From: Salminus brasiliensis
Taxonomy: Eukaryota; Chordata; Actinopteri; Characiformes; Bryconidae
Length of the DNA stretch: 64,000 bases
Reading direction: 5' to 3'
Assembly (NCBI RefSeq): GCF_030463535.1
Contig: NC_132888.1
Coordinates: 10,058,081-10,122,080 of the forward strand
Shown one piece after another: positions 27,933 through 40,470 of this stretch. Below the pieces are notes generated by a model. That model was not told the origin of the DNA. It saw only the letters and a program-made list of their open reading frames with translations, and made no database searches. Within the stretch, counting starts at the first letter, position 1. Each line of letters opens with the position of its first letter. Both the position numbers and the translations under genes were made by a program.

Positions 27933-30487
27933 TTAGAATCTCCTTAAATGAGTAAACGAAAACAAGCAGTAGCAGCGGACATAAAATGAAATCAATGTAT
28001 AAATGCATAAAAACACAGTTACCACCAACTTTAAGTATAATGGCAAAAAAAGAAGGACTGTGAAAAGGACGTTGTCTGTCGTCATTTCCTCTGCAAGTTC
28101 ATCTGAAACAAAATGTAAAAGTAAATAAACAACACAAATAATGACAGATTGTGATGTAATCACCATCTTTTAATACTATATGTCTAAATGTTCGTGAACA
28201 TCCTATCTAATAAATGCATTAAGCAGCTTTAAATTGTGCCCATTGCTGACATAGATGTGCAAATACACACACACAGCTTGTCTAGGCCCTGTAGAGAAGT
28301 ACTGCCAATAGAACAGGACTCTCTGGAGCAGATAAACATCAACCTATTGGCACCATGCTACCATTAGGCAGGTGTGAGCTAGAGGGGTATAAAGCAGTGG
28401 AAGAACTGTGGTCTCTGGAATGATGGTTGATGCTCCATCCAGTACTTGGGGAGTTGGGGATGAGTTCCTGACCTCAATAATGCCTCAAGTTGCTGTTATT
28501 AAATTAAATCCTCACAGCAATGCTCCTCCAAAATCTAGTAGAGAGCCTTTCCTGGACTGTGGAGTCAGTAACTTCTGCAAAGGCAGGATAAACTCCTTGT
28601 CTATATGGGGTATCACAAATGGCAGTTTTAAAGTAGGAAGTAAGGCCTTCTTTACTTTCAATGAAAGTCAGTGTAAAATGTTTTAATTCCAGGTAATTTT
28701 GGAGCATTTCTATTGGTCCATATTGCTCCATATAGACACAATGTAAAGAGCATCTGCCAGATTCAAATTCTAACTCAATGTGGCTTACCAGAATGAATAG
28801 TAGTAGTAGATATAACAGCATCCTCTTCATGGACACTGAGATGTGTTCCACTTCCATTATGCTGAAATAAGCTCCCGTCAATCAGGCAGAAATAATTGCA
28901 GTAGAACTTGCCGGTGTCATTCAGCTCAAGTGCGGTCAGTGAAAGGCTACCACTCCACTGGCTGTAGTTCATGTGCTCCTGAAACCTTCCTTTGAACTGT
29001 GAGAGCAGTTTGACCTCTGGCAGCTGTCCGCCCTCTTGCCTGTACCAGTCCATGTGGCATTTGGAAATGGTCTCTTTTCCATCTGCATGGATCTTGCAGA
29101 ACAGGGTGGTGTTTTCTCCTGTGGTGTGCTGCACTGTAGGCGGCCACTGTTCCACACTGACATAACCGTAGACGTACACTGCAGTGGGGCATAGGAGAGG
29201 CAGAGCATGAGATATGGCTCAAACCAATCATGTGTGATAAGAGTTGTTGAAGCAGAAAAGTTTCCACAGGGAGCAAAACCATGGTTCTTAAATTGGGGTT
29301 TGGGCACCCCCCGGGGTCCATGATGCACAGCCAAGGGGTCTCTTCTGAATCAGGATAAACTACAAACAAGTAGTTGTTTGAAGTGCTACCTTGCGATACA
29401 CAATTACTATGACATCCCAGTTTGTTGCTATAGGGTTGTTAGTGGTATCCCAGGTGGTTTATCTGTGGGGGGACCAAGTATTTTTTCACACAAGAGGGGG
29501 TTCCTTTAAGGAACCAGTTATTTAAGGAACCAAAAGTGATTATTTTATGGCACCACTCCCAAGAACCTTGTATATGGATATTTTACCAAACGTGTAAAAA
29601 AGTGTACTTTTTTAATATCCTCCGTTGCTCTTCTCTGGCATCTCCAATTGTAATTTCTTACCACATGTTCCCAAATAATACATTCAGTAGGTTCTTATTC
29701 TAAATCTTGATTTCAGCATTTTGGGTGTCCTGTTAGATCTTCTTAAAAGAGCTGGATGCCACTGTTCCAGCTAACTGTAAATGACTGTAGGCTTCTAGAC
29801 AGTACCAAGAAAGGTTTAATGACTCTTGGTGTAATATGGAACTATTTTAATGACTCTTTAAAGAGCATTTGCTGGAGCCATATGCAACTGCAAATGTTCT
29901 TAATCATGGACGAAAAAGAACAACATTTTTAGAATATTTAAAAGAGCCATATTTAACATACTATATTGTAAGAAACCATGTAGAGAATCAGTCTCTTCAC
30001 AAAAAAGGGTTCTATATAATACTAACAAGGGCTATAACTCATTTTTGGTGCTACATAAAACCTGTTTAATCAGTGACTCATTTTGGTGCTAAATAGAATG
30101 ACCTTTTAATGATTCTTAATAGACCCATATGCATCATGTTCTCAATCATGGGGAAGAACCCTTTTTTTCTTTAAAGAGTCATATTTACATTTTCTCCATC
30201 ATTGGTAACCACTTAAAAAACACACCCCCAGGAAAATTGTTCTATATAGCACTAAATGATTATTTGAGACACAATAATTGAATCCTTTTTGGTGCTACAT
30301 AACACCACCATAGACTCATTTTTACAGTCCTTGCAGCAGGACTGCATAAAAGATGATATCATCACGGTTTTGTAGTTTGGAGACATTGAACAGATACAGC
30401 GTTACAGTATTGAATTATTAACCAATAAAATAAAGTTGTGTTACCTGATAGATGGATTACAGCCAAGAGGAACCCATGAGGTGCCAT
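27933..30487 (-). CDS. Ig V-set receptor with transmembrane lysine (activating-type, NKp30-like), 200 aa
   Basis: Three exons on the minus strand: 30487-30445 (signal peptide start MAPHGFLLAVIHLS), 29178-28789 (one V-set domain) and 28102-27933 (membrane segment and tail). Joins are all phase 1. The V domain has the B-strand Cys (TLFCK), C-strand Trp (MDWYRQE), DTGKFYC in strand F and a J-like NGSGTHLSV end. Two extra cysteines (KCH, YFC) could form a second bridge. The membrane stretch LLFLPLYLKLVVTVFLCIY has a lysine in the middle, the usual mark of receptors that pair with an acidic ITAM adaptor; the tail is short with no ITIM. The NGSGT end and the basic membrane residue recall NCR3/NKp30, but NITR- or TCR-like families are alternatives. 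Intron 1 carries two tandem copies of a segment of about 235 bp. Family name is uncertain; the exon structure is well supported. Confidence 0.75.
28170..28640 (+). repeat. Dispersed repeat, 'caaatcctcacagcaatgct' family, copy 1
   Basis: Shares 'ctggaatgatgg' and 'gctccatccagtacttgggg' with 40255-40285, and 'aaatcctcacagcaatgct' with 40370-40388 and 44047-44060. Reverse copies sit near 30745-30920 and 56860-57125. It starts with a degraded TTTGTGGACACCC-type end. No protein is seen. Confidence 0.7.
29865..30305 (+). repeat. Two diverged tandem copies of a ~235-bp segment
   Basis: 'gagccatatgcaactgcaaa', then 'tcttaatcatggacgaaaaa' and 'tttttggtgctacataaaac' in the first copy are echoed by 'cccatatgcatcatgttctc', 'aatcatggggaagaaccc' and 'tttttggtgctacataacac' in the second. 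Located in intron 1 of the V-set receptor. Confidence 0.6.
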
Positions 30488-33400
30488 GTCTCTGTGAGTG
30501 ACATAAAAGTCAACACTCGCACTTTTAAAAGCATTTCTCGACAAGCTTACTCTTGCCTTATCCACTGTGTTGTGACACATGGTTACTGTAAAGCTCATAG
30601 AATAAGCAATAGCTGCAGTTGGAGGCAATAAGTGAAGGCTACTGTAGTGTGCCTTGAAAATAATTTGATTGCCTTGAGTTGTCTTGTTGTTAATCTCTTA
30701 AGAGACTTTTATAGAGTGTTTTTACTTTCACTTTTTGAGATGATACACTATATGGACAAAAATATTGGGGCACCTGCTCATTAGTTTTTCTTCAGAAATC
30801 AAAGGTATACTGCTTTAGTAGAAGTAACTATCTCTACTGTCCAGAGAAGGCCTTCTACTAGTCTTTGGAGCATTGCTGTGAGGATTTGATTGTTGATTGT
30901 TCTCATGTTTGATACAGTGAACAGTGAAAGTTTAGATTGATAGATAGATGGATTCAATTTTACAAGCCAACGAAATGCAGTTAGCATCTACCAGAAGTGC
31001 AAAAATGGCAGAACTATGCATATGTGACATATATGGTACAAAGTGGTGCAAAATTGTGTAGTATTTTGCAGGTACAATAATTGATGTAGTTTTAGCTCCA
31101 CCTGCACCTTAAATATTGTTGCTGTCATGCAAAAAAAAAACAACCAAAAGCCCCCCACCCACCACCACCCATAGCAGACCAGCGGCTCACCCGCCAACCA
31201 CTGCTACCTGTTTAATGACCATGTTAAAACCTAAAAACTCGTAACTATCTTCCACTATTAATATCACCACTATTAACTATCTGTTGTATCTGGTTTGGTA
31301 ATTTTTATCATTAATGTTTAAATAGTTCTGACCAGAGGAGGATGGGTCCGCCTTGTGAGTCTTGGTTCCTCCCAAGGTTTCTTCCTCCAGTTCTGTGGCT
31401 TGCTCACGGGGGTCTTTGATTCATCATGTCTTACGTTATTTCTTCTTTCTTCTTTGTCTCTGTCTTTTATTAATCACTATTTATGTAAAGCTGCTTTGTG
31501 ACGACAACAGTTGTAAAAAGTGCTATACAAATAAATCTGACTTGACTTGATATATATATATATATACATAAACTTTTCAACTTTCAAAGGAAGTCAATGT
31601 AAAAAGATTTTACTCCAAGATATTCTGGAGCATTTCTATTGGTCCATTTCTTGTAAACATCTGGCACAATATAAAGAAATGTCAGATTCTAATTATATTA
31701 AAAAGTAAAATACAGCAAAAATGGAGATACAAGATTTTTGCTGGACAGCAACAATATGCTCAAGGCTCTATTTGGTTGCAATACCCACTGCAAATATACA
31801 GTACTTTCTGGCCAAACCCACCATACATTTAAAAGCCCAGTCAGTCCGTTATCTATGGTCCACTTGTGTGAATATGTATTGCAGTTTATCTATTATAACT
31901 TACCGATCTACAAAAAAAGGCCAAACAGTCCTGCTCTTCATGTTGGTAGTGCTTACAAGTACAAGTAAGTACTTACTTACAGTTCTTACTTCCGCTTAGA
32001 AATGTGTTCTCTTTATGTAACAAAGAGGAGGGTATGTGAGGTGTGTATGTGAGGGGGGTTTCACACCTCTTCAGCAGCAGGCTTTGCACATTTCCTGCTT
32101 TTGTGTTTTGGGTGTTTTTTCCAGAAATCGGCCTCAACAGTCAACACCTCACACAAGTTAAAGTTCAAAGACAGATAGACTTTAGTTCAGTAAATGGCAA
32201 AAAAATGAGACAAGCTTACACCACAGGTGGGCTTGTAACACAATTAATCTCATGTCAGTGGGTGTGCAGTCAGTTAAATTATCTTTCCTATTGCTGCCTT
32301 TGGAGTGCACAAATAGCCAACCTTCAGAAATTTGCCAATGTACTTACTATACTTATTATACAAACACAAAACCGAATTTAAAAAGTTGACCTGACTCATT
32401 GGCAGCACAGGTAAGTAAGAAAAGCCTTAGGTCGCAAGTCCATAGGACTGTACTCTGAATGCTACTCATTTTAGTTTATTAGCAATCTGAAGTGAGTATG
32501 CGTAAGCCACCTCCAAAACCATTTCCTTACCTCTTACAGGGCTAACCCTGCATCCCAACCATGCATCACCTGAGCCAAACCATTACCCTTTGCAGGGGTG
32601 TTGTTTTCCTATAAGGGTGGATTAAAACAAGCATCAATCATAAATCATAACAATCATAAAAATCAATCATAACCATCAGGCCATAGTCTGTAATATTACC
32701 ATAACTGAAATTGAATACAGTGCGGACATTTGTTCACCTGCCTCATTCTGTTTCTGTAACAGAGTGTAAAAAGGACATCACCCCTGTCATGAGCTAGCCG
32801 TGGACCCTTCGGCATGCTCATGAGTGAGCTCCGTCAGCTCTGCCTCCCTTTTACTAAATGTACATGAACACAGAGAACTGGTATCACAGGTAGGTATTAC
32901 AAGCACATACCAAGTCCTCAGGTGATGGGCAATGTGTTTGCCTCATCACAGTACAGGAAGTCATTTTTGCAAAAAACAATGTCCTCATATGAGATCAAAG
33001 TTTGAAAAAAAAGTATCATGGTGCAGAGAAGCAGAAATGTAATGTCTCCACAGGAGGACACAGGGTCAAAAAGGTTAATAGTAGGAGCTTAATCCACTAC
33101 TGAAACATGCCTGATGTAGAAATCACCTTGGGCGATCTTTGGGTGAGTGTGTCTTTGCTATCAAAGCGATAGGGAAAATGTTCAAACCATAAAAAAAGGC
33201 GTGTACTTAGCATCTTAATTAATCATTGGTGTGTTTTGGGCGTAACGTGCAATAAACCAATCCGCGTGTCACTTGCCATTCCCTTTAAGAGCCAGGTGCG
33301 GTCTGACTTTGGCGGATTGCTATTTCAATGGCGCAACGTGAAGATCTTAACAATGGAGCGCTGAACCCTTGCTGGGATTCAAACTTTGATTTTCTCACTC

Positions 33401-34036
33401 TTGATGAGCAGCAGTTAGACTGTAGGGCCACTCTAGAGCTGTGAAATTACTCTACATACAAAAACAGTTCTGAGTAAATGTACCTTTCTGCTCTTTCTTG
33501 GACACAGAAATTTCAGCTTCAGATTATTTACTAAGACTTTTGTGGCCCAACGTAAATTGTATTGTTGACCAAACTGATGAATTAAGAGACTAAATTAAGT
33601 TGAGTTCATTTTAAAAACACCCTGTTATCAGTTTCTTTATCAGGCCTTCAGTGAAAGAGAAGTTCAAGTAAATTACAGACTGTTAAAAAAAAAAACACTT
33701 TGACAGAAGTATTGCAATTTTTTACTTCCCACTTCTGTCCTGTATATTCAGAGAGAGAAATGTAGGTTTTTCTTATAAGCAGAGTCTGTGTAACTGGGCA
33801 GTCTTATGCAATAGGACAAAAACTCCACATCTCACTTTTCACACTTATAAAAAACCCTTCATCAGTATTTCTTCACTCCTGATTATGAAGCAACAGGAAG
33901 TGCAGAGCAAAAAAAAAGAAAGAAAGAAAGTAACAAGAAAAACCTCACCAAGCTCGTCAAGCAAGTCATTCAATATATGGTGTCTGAGGCAGTTCAGTAC
34001 TGCAGCTTTAAGGACTATGGTATGTGAGTTGTCTTA

Positions 34037-34067
<31 letters not shown>

Positions 34068-34634
34068 CATACATATCATCACTGTCTGACTAAATCTTTT
34101 TTCTACACTCCTTGTATTTTCCAATTTTATAGGAGAAGCAAAAATTCTTGAACATTGACAACTTTCGATGTCAATGGATGTCAGTGTTAAAATATTTAAT
34201 TCCAAGTAATTTTGGGGCATTGTTATTGGTCCATTCATCCATTAAATGACATATTGTAAAGGATAACTGTCAGATTCAAGATATGTCATGAAATGTAGAT
34301 ATAAGTGTTTTTGCTTGACAGTGGCGATGTGTCAATATCAACTTCCTAAATGGACAGCTGTTGCAATGGTTAAGCTAACACACTCTTTCTAACACACACA
34401 TGTCAAATCATAATGTTCTGTTTATTTGTATTGTTTTATTATTTCACATTGTATTTAGTAGAGGTACACAGAAAAAAATGGTTAAAACAGTATTAAAGAA
34501 TGGGAGAACTAATCAATACTACAGAGTTCATTTGCATGTGTTTACCTGTTAATGAACAAAAAAGGATTTGGAAGTTTTTTAAATGATGTGAAAACCTTTC
34601 TAACAGTATTTTTGTTTTTGACTGTATCTAGGTC
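30488..34634. other. Intergenic stretch without a supported gene
   Basis: Between the V-set receptor and the plus-strand Siglec-like gene I see dispersed repeats (30745-30920, 31325-31550, 31565-31770, 33140-33420, 34145-34335) and an (AC)n tract near 34037-34066. The segment at 33140-33420 ('cattccctttaagagccagg') looks like a further interspersed element. No reading frame with exon character was found. Confidence 0.6.
31325..31550 (+). repeat. Retroelement 3' tail ('gctatacaaataaatctgac' type)
   Basis: 'ttggttcctcccaaggtttc' and, at the end, 'aagtgctatacaaataaatc' followed by 'tgacttgactt' are typical of the 3' region of an abundant fish non-LTR element. A reverse piece of such a tail lies at 52540-52600. 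Confidence 0.65.
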
Positions 34635-37600
34635 ATGCATTTACAGTGGATTCAAGTAATCTACATATTTTGTATGTTCAGTGATCCAGTCACCAGCTCC
34701 AATGGTAAGAACTTAGAATATTGAACTTGAAGTGAACTTTAATTTGGCATGTTTTCCTGCAAATGCATTTATGTTGTAACACATTGCAGATTCCTGTAAA
34801 GGTCTGTTTTACAACCTTTATTTGTTTTAGTTTTTTTTTTTGTTTAGAAGAATGGAAAATCAAGCTGGAGCGACAAGTCTTCACTGTTGAAACGTTAGGA
34901 AGCATCTTCATTAATTGCACAGTCGAGTATCCTCGTCCTGCAAAGGACAAAGAGAACATTCAGGCATTTTGGAAGGCGAAAAATGAAGGAAGAAACAAAT
35001 GCAAACGAGAGTCAGGAACCTTCATCTTTCATCCCAACAGCACATTGGTGATGAATAACTTTCAGGGAAAAACAAATCTCACTGGGAATATCATGCAAAA
35101 CGACTGTTCTCTATTAATCAGCAAAATACAAAATACCAATATTGGGCAGTACTACCTAAGAGTGGAGACTGGATCTGAACAATACAGCTTTTGCCAAAAA
35201 ATGATCACCATTAATGGTAAACTATATATTTCTCATATGTTCATGTATTTATGCAAGACTACAGCAAAGCAATATAAACAAATATGGGATACACAAATAG
35301 TATTAGTAAGGATTTAACTTTAGATAGAAAAGTAAAAAAAAACCTTGCCTCTGGACGTATCTAACGATAGTTTTCTAAATGTTCTGTAGTATTTAACAAT
35401 CAATTCTTGGAAGTATTCTCTTTTTTTTTTTGCAAATGTATTACATTTAATGTAACATAGTATAACATACAGAGGGGATTAAAGTAGTGTCAACTATAAA
35501 CCTTTTGATCTAAACAGTTGCACTCATGACAGGTATATAATCACAACGTGTCATAGGACAAAATGACAAACCAACAGAAATGGTCTTAGTTAGATGTTGG
35601 GCCACCAAGAGCCATCAGAAAAGCTCAGTAGTGTCCTGGTATAGATTCTACAATCACTGCTGTGAAAGAACACCTTATTCTTCCGAATGATGTTACCATG
35701 TGGATGTTTTGATGAAGACTTTACTCATCCATAGTGCCATGTTTATCATTTAACAGCTCTATGACCATTTGCCACAGTGCTAACGGCTAAGTGCTAAGCA
35801 AACTACTTCTGTTTAACAAGAATCACACATGCTTTAATGACAGTGATGAGCACAACAGCAGATGATGAATGAATGATTTTCACACTGTGCTCTCCAGAAC
35901 AGACTGGAGTGAAACTCTCTACTGTAACACAGCTGTGAAATATTAAACAATAAAGAGGAAAGCAACTGGTTTGCCATGTTAGATGTCAGAAATAGGAGAC
36001 TTGTTAATTACTGATCTGTATTGGCAATCCAAGTCATTGAACGGTCAGCTAATTAAATTCAAGTTAAAATCAAATCAATTACCACAGAGTTTGGGAACTA
36101 CTATTTTTAAGCCAACAAGTGGACATTAACCATGCCAAGACTAAAAATATATTTTTCCTTCTGAGCTCTTGATCTTTGCTTGTGCACATGTGGAACAGCC
36201 TTTGAGAAAGCCTTTGAGAAGTTGTCAATCAATGTTCATGGAGAACCATGTAGAGAACAAGCCTTCATAGTTCCACATAGTATTAAAAAGGGTCCTTTGA
36301 CCATAATAGAGGAACCATTGTGGTGCTTCACAGAACCTTTTTCAAATAATCTTCATCTTCAATCAGTCAAAAAACCATTGAGTTGTCATGGCTCTGCAAA
36401 TAATTTTTGAAGAACTTTAGAAGAACCTACATTTTGTGTTTTGGGCTTGTATCTGTATATTTTTAATGGTTCCATAAGCATGTACTTTCTTAATAGCACT
36501 GCATAAAAACTGATAAGATGAGATGATTTAAAATTCTTAATATATAAAATGAAAAATTTAACATCCAAATATTTAACATATGAAACTAAACCGTTGTAAA
36601 CATACCAGATATCAAATCAAAAGGTCAGGTTTTATTGTTGATGAAGTAATCATGTTTTGTGTTCAGTTAAAGGTTATGTCTCTAATGTTACACAGTCGAG
36701 ATTGACTTCCCAAGGTTAGTGTGATCAGTTATGCATCTAAATGTACACATTTATGAATGTGTTAGGCAACATTGTTCTAATCGTATAATAAATTGTGTTT
36801 GGGCATCACTTATATTAATGTCTGAAATGTCTAAAATATATTACAGATTTCACATCAACTGTTCAAGGTAAGTATTAAATACAATTTTTATTAAACAAAT
36901 TCTTACATATACATCACTGTTATCACATCAAAACCCTGTATCTCCATTTTTGCCATTTCTCACTTTTTGACGTAATTTGAATCAAGTAGTTCTTTATATC
37001 GTATCAAAATTTATAGAAATAGAAATTCTTTAAAATGCCTTTTGCTTTTTGCCTACACATGAATTAAGGTTCTTCGAAAAATGTATTTAATTCAAAAACT
37101 GTGCTTTTATTTTATATTTGTTGAGCAGGGACTTCCTCAACTGAAAGCGTCAAGATTGTCTATATTTCTGTGCCTCTTATCCTGCTCGCAGTTGTGATTA
37201 CAATGGTAGTTGTGTTTCTTCTCAGACAAAGAAAAAGGTGGGCATCACTAATTTTATTTGATGACTTATTGACTGATTATTTTCACTGATAAAACAGTTC
37301 TGTATCCAGCACACTAATGTGTTAACTATCTACAGTCAACTTTAGAATTATTAGAACCCTTTGATGCATGTTTGGGGTCATTGTCCTGCTGAAAGGACCA
37401 CCGATGGGCAGGTTTCAGAGATTTGGGGCTAAAATCTTCTGATATTTAGTGGAATGCATTATGTATCAACTGTGCTGTTTTGTACATTTCCAGCAAAGCA
37501 TGCCGACGAAGCACTGACGAAAGTGACTAGCTAATGTGTGGTTGGTGTGGCGCAACAGATACCACCACCACCTACCATTGCATTACAGCCACACCATGTG

Positions 37601-40385
37601 GGAGACCAGGGTTCGATTCCCGGTCTGGGTGACTATGCTGTGCTACACCAATAAGAGTCCCTGGGCAAGACTCCTAACACTACATTGGCCCACCTCTGTA
37701 ATACGAGTAACCTTGTAAGTCGCTCTGGATGAGAGCGCCTGCTAAATGCCATAAAATGTAAATGTAAATGATCCCTGTGAATGAGATTTAGTTTAGTGGA
37801 TGATCAGAATATGGGTAAAGGAAATGGGCTGGGTCCTATGAGTAACTCCATGTATTAGGTGCAGGATGTGTTCATGTTTTCCTGTAGTATTTCACTTCAC
37901 CCAGCTTATTCAGGGATGCTAACAGTTCTGGAGTTGACTATTATAACATATTCAGTTTATCTGTGCACAACATATTGAAAATACTATATGTGTTGTTAAT
38001 TCGTCACATATAATATAAATGTTTGTCGCATAGAAAGCATAAGCAGATATGCATTTATGGACATACTGATTCTTTTGCAGAAGAAGATACCCTGCGAGAC
38101 AAAACTCAAATTACTATGCAAATTTCCACAGGCCTTGTGAGATGTCACATGATGGGTGAGATGTTATTTTTATAAATACATATATTCACACCTAGAAGCT
38201 AAAAGCTAGCTGTTGCTGATTTTACTTGCTTTCCTATTGTACAGAATATAGAAGTTCCCCTGAAAGCTTGGCACAAGCTATGATAGTGTACTTCTAAAAA
38301 GACCTTGACCTGAAATGTGATTAGATATTGGTTCCTCTGGACAGTGGTGGCTCAGAGGTTAGAGTGCCGGGCTATCGATAACAGAGTTGTGGGTTCGATT
38401 CCCGAGCTCAGCAAGATGCCACTGTTGGGCCCTTAAGCAAGGCCCTTTAACCTCTTTGCTCCCTGAGCGCTGGAGTTGGCTGCCCACTTCTCTGGTTGTG
38501 AGTGTTCTCACTGCCCCTAGTTCGCTAGTGTGTGTTTTTCACTACCACAGATGGGTTAAATGTGGAGGACAGTGTACAGTGTACACCTTTATAAGCTACA
38601 CTGTTAAAAGTATAAAATCCATAATGAACTTCAGTTTGAAACTGTGAAGCTCTTAAGGTGGTCTTTTTCTTCTTTTTCGTTCTTTTAATGAAGATTCCCT
38701 ACAGCACCTTAAGAGGTTCTGAATGTTCCTTAAGTAACTTATACTTTTAACAGTGAAGATAAAGAAAACTCATCCAAACCATTGATACACCAACAAAGTT
38801 CATTAACAAACCTATCCAACATTAAATAGCTTTGTCAGAAAAATATGACATGAACATGAATATCTGTATTGTTTAAAGTAAGATCCTTCAGGACCTTTTG
38901 GAAGTTCTTCCATTTGAAACTGTGGAGGAACCTCTTAGGGTGCTTTAAGGAACCTTCAAGGAAAGGTTTTTTTAAAAGATTCCTCAATGCACCCTAAGAG
39001 GTTCTTCCACAGTTTCAAACTAAAGAGGATGTGTCTGGCTTCTTCATGAATGAAAAGAATTATACTTGGTGTAGACCAAACAATGCATTCCAACTCACGA
39101 ACTTCATTGCACTGTTAAGCAGAGGGTGGGAGTATTATGATTTGGGCTGCTTTACTGCTTTGGGCCCAAAAGAGCTTGTCACTATTTATAGACATATAAA
39201 TTCTACACTGTGCCAACAAATCTGTATGTGAACTGAAGCTTAAGAAAAAGATGACCCTAAGCAAACAAATGCTTAAAGCAGGAGAAGTGTAACATTGTGA
39301 AATAGCCAACATCACTGAAGTTAGGCATTCACTCAAGTTAATGAAAGCAAAGACATTTAATGATGAATTATTTTGTTCATTAAGAAAATGGAAACATTGA
39401 ACACATATACACAAATATTCTGCATCATGTGTGTAATTGGGTTTTAGGACTTAAATATTACTTTTCAGGTCAAATTTATGAAAAAAAAGAAAACTGCAAA
39501 GGCATCATTATCATACTAGCAGCAATAAGTTCACTGCAGTGGTGTTGCAACGTGATGCCTGTTTTTGCAACTTTCATATGAAAAGATAAAAGCAGCTGTG
39601 ATGACTCGCACAGTGAAGATGTAAATTTCTCTTGTAGCAAAAAAAAAAAAAAGTTATCTGTGTAAATAAATACATGTTAACTTTACACAGGCCGGAGTTG
39701 CCAGAGAAGTTTGAAAAAGAACAGGAACCCCCACCCTTCACACCTAAAGATGAACCCATTTATGGCAATGTCCAGGTACTGTGAAAGAAAATTAGTTTAT
39801 TTATATGTAATTTACATATTGTGATATATAATTTAGATATTGTGATTTAAGAAATTAGCCCATAAAACACACATCATCACTGTTGGAACACATGTTGTAA
39901 AGGGAGTATTTTGAAGATACACAGTCTATTCTGGCCAAAAACTATATAGTATACAATCAATGGTCCAGACAGTGATGAAATGATACACTCCAAATGTTGT
40001 CCAAATGTTTGTGGACACCCTTTCTTATAAATGAATTCAGCTACGTCATGTTACCCATTGCTGCCACAGACATGCACATGCACACACACAGCTCGTCTAG
40101 ACCCTGTACAGAAATATTCCAAATACAATTGGACTCTCTATAGCAGATGAATGTGAACCTATTGGCACCATGCCTAAAGCCAGGTGTGGACTAAAAGGGT
40201 ATGAAGCCCCCCAGTATTGAGCTGTGAAGTAGTGGAACTGTGTTCTCTGGAATGATGGATGGTGCTCCATCCAATACTTTTAGGGATGAGTTTGGGAGTT
40301 GAGAATAATGTAGGGTGGTAAGGTCCAACATACTGACCTTACTAACATTCTTGTTGGTAAAAACAATCAAATCCTCACAGCAATG

Positions 40386-40470
<85 letters not shown>

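Noticed and set aside
34008-34238. Short minus-strand frame overlapping an (AC)n tract
   Set aside because: Composed of microsatellite and a dispersed-family repeat.
35500-35960. Possible gene fragment around 'atgttgggccaccaagagcc'
   Set aside because: No open frame; the wording resembles an interspersed DNA element, but I could not define ends or family.
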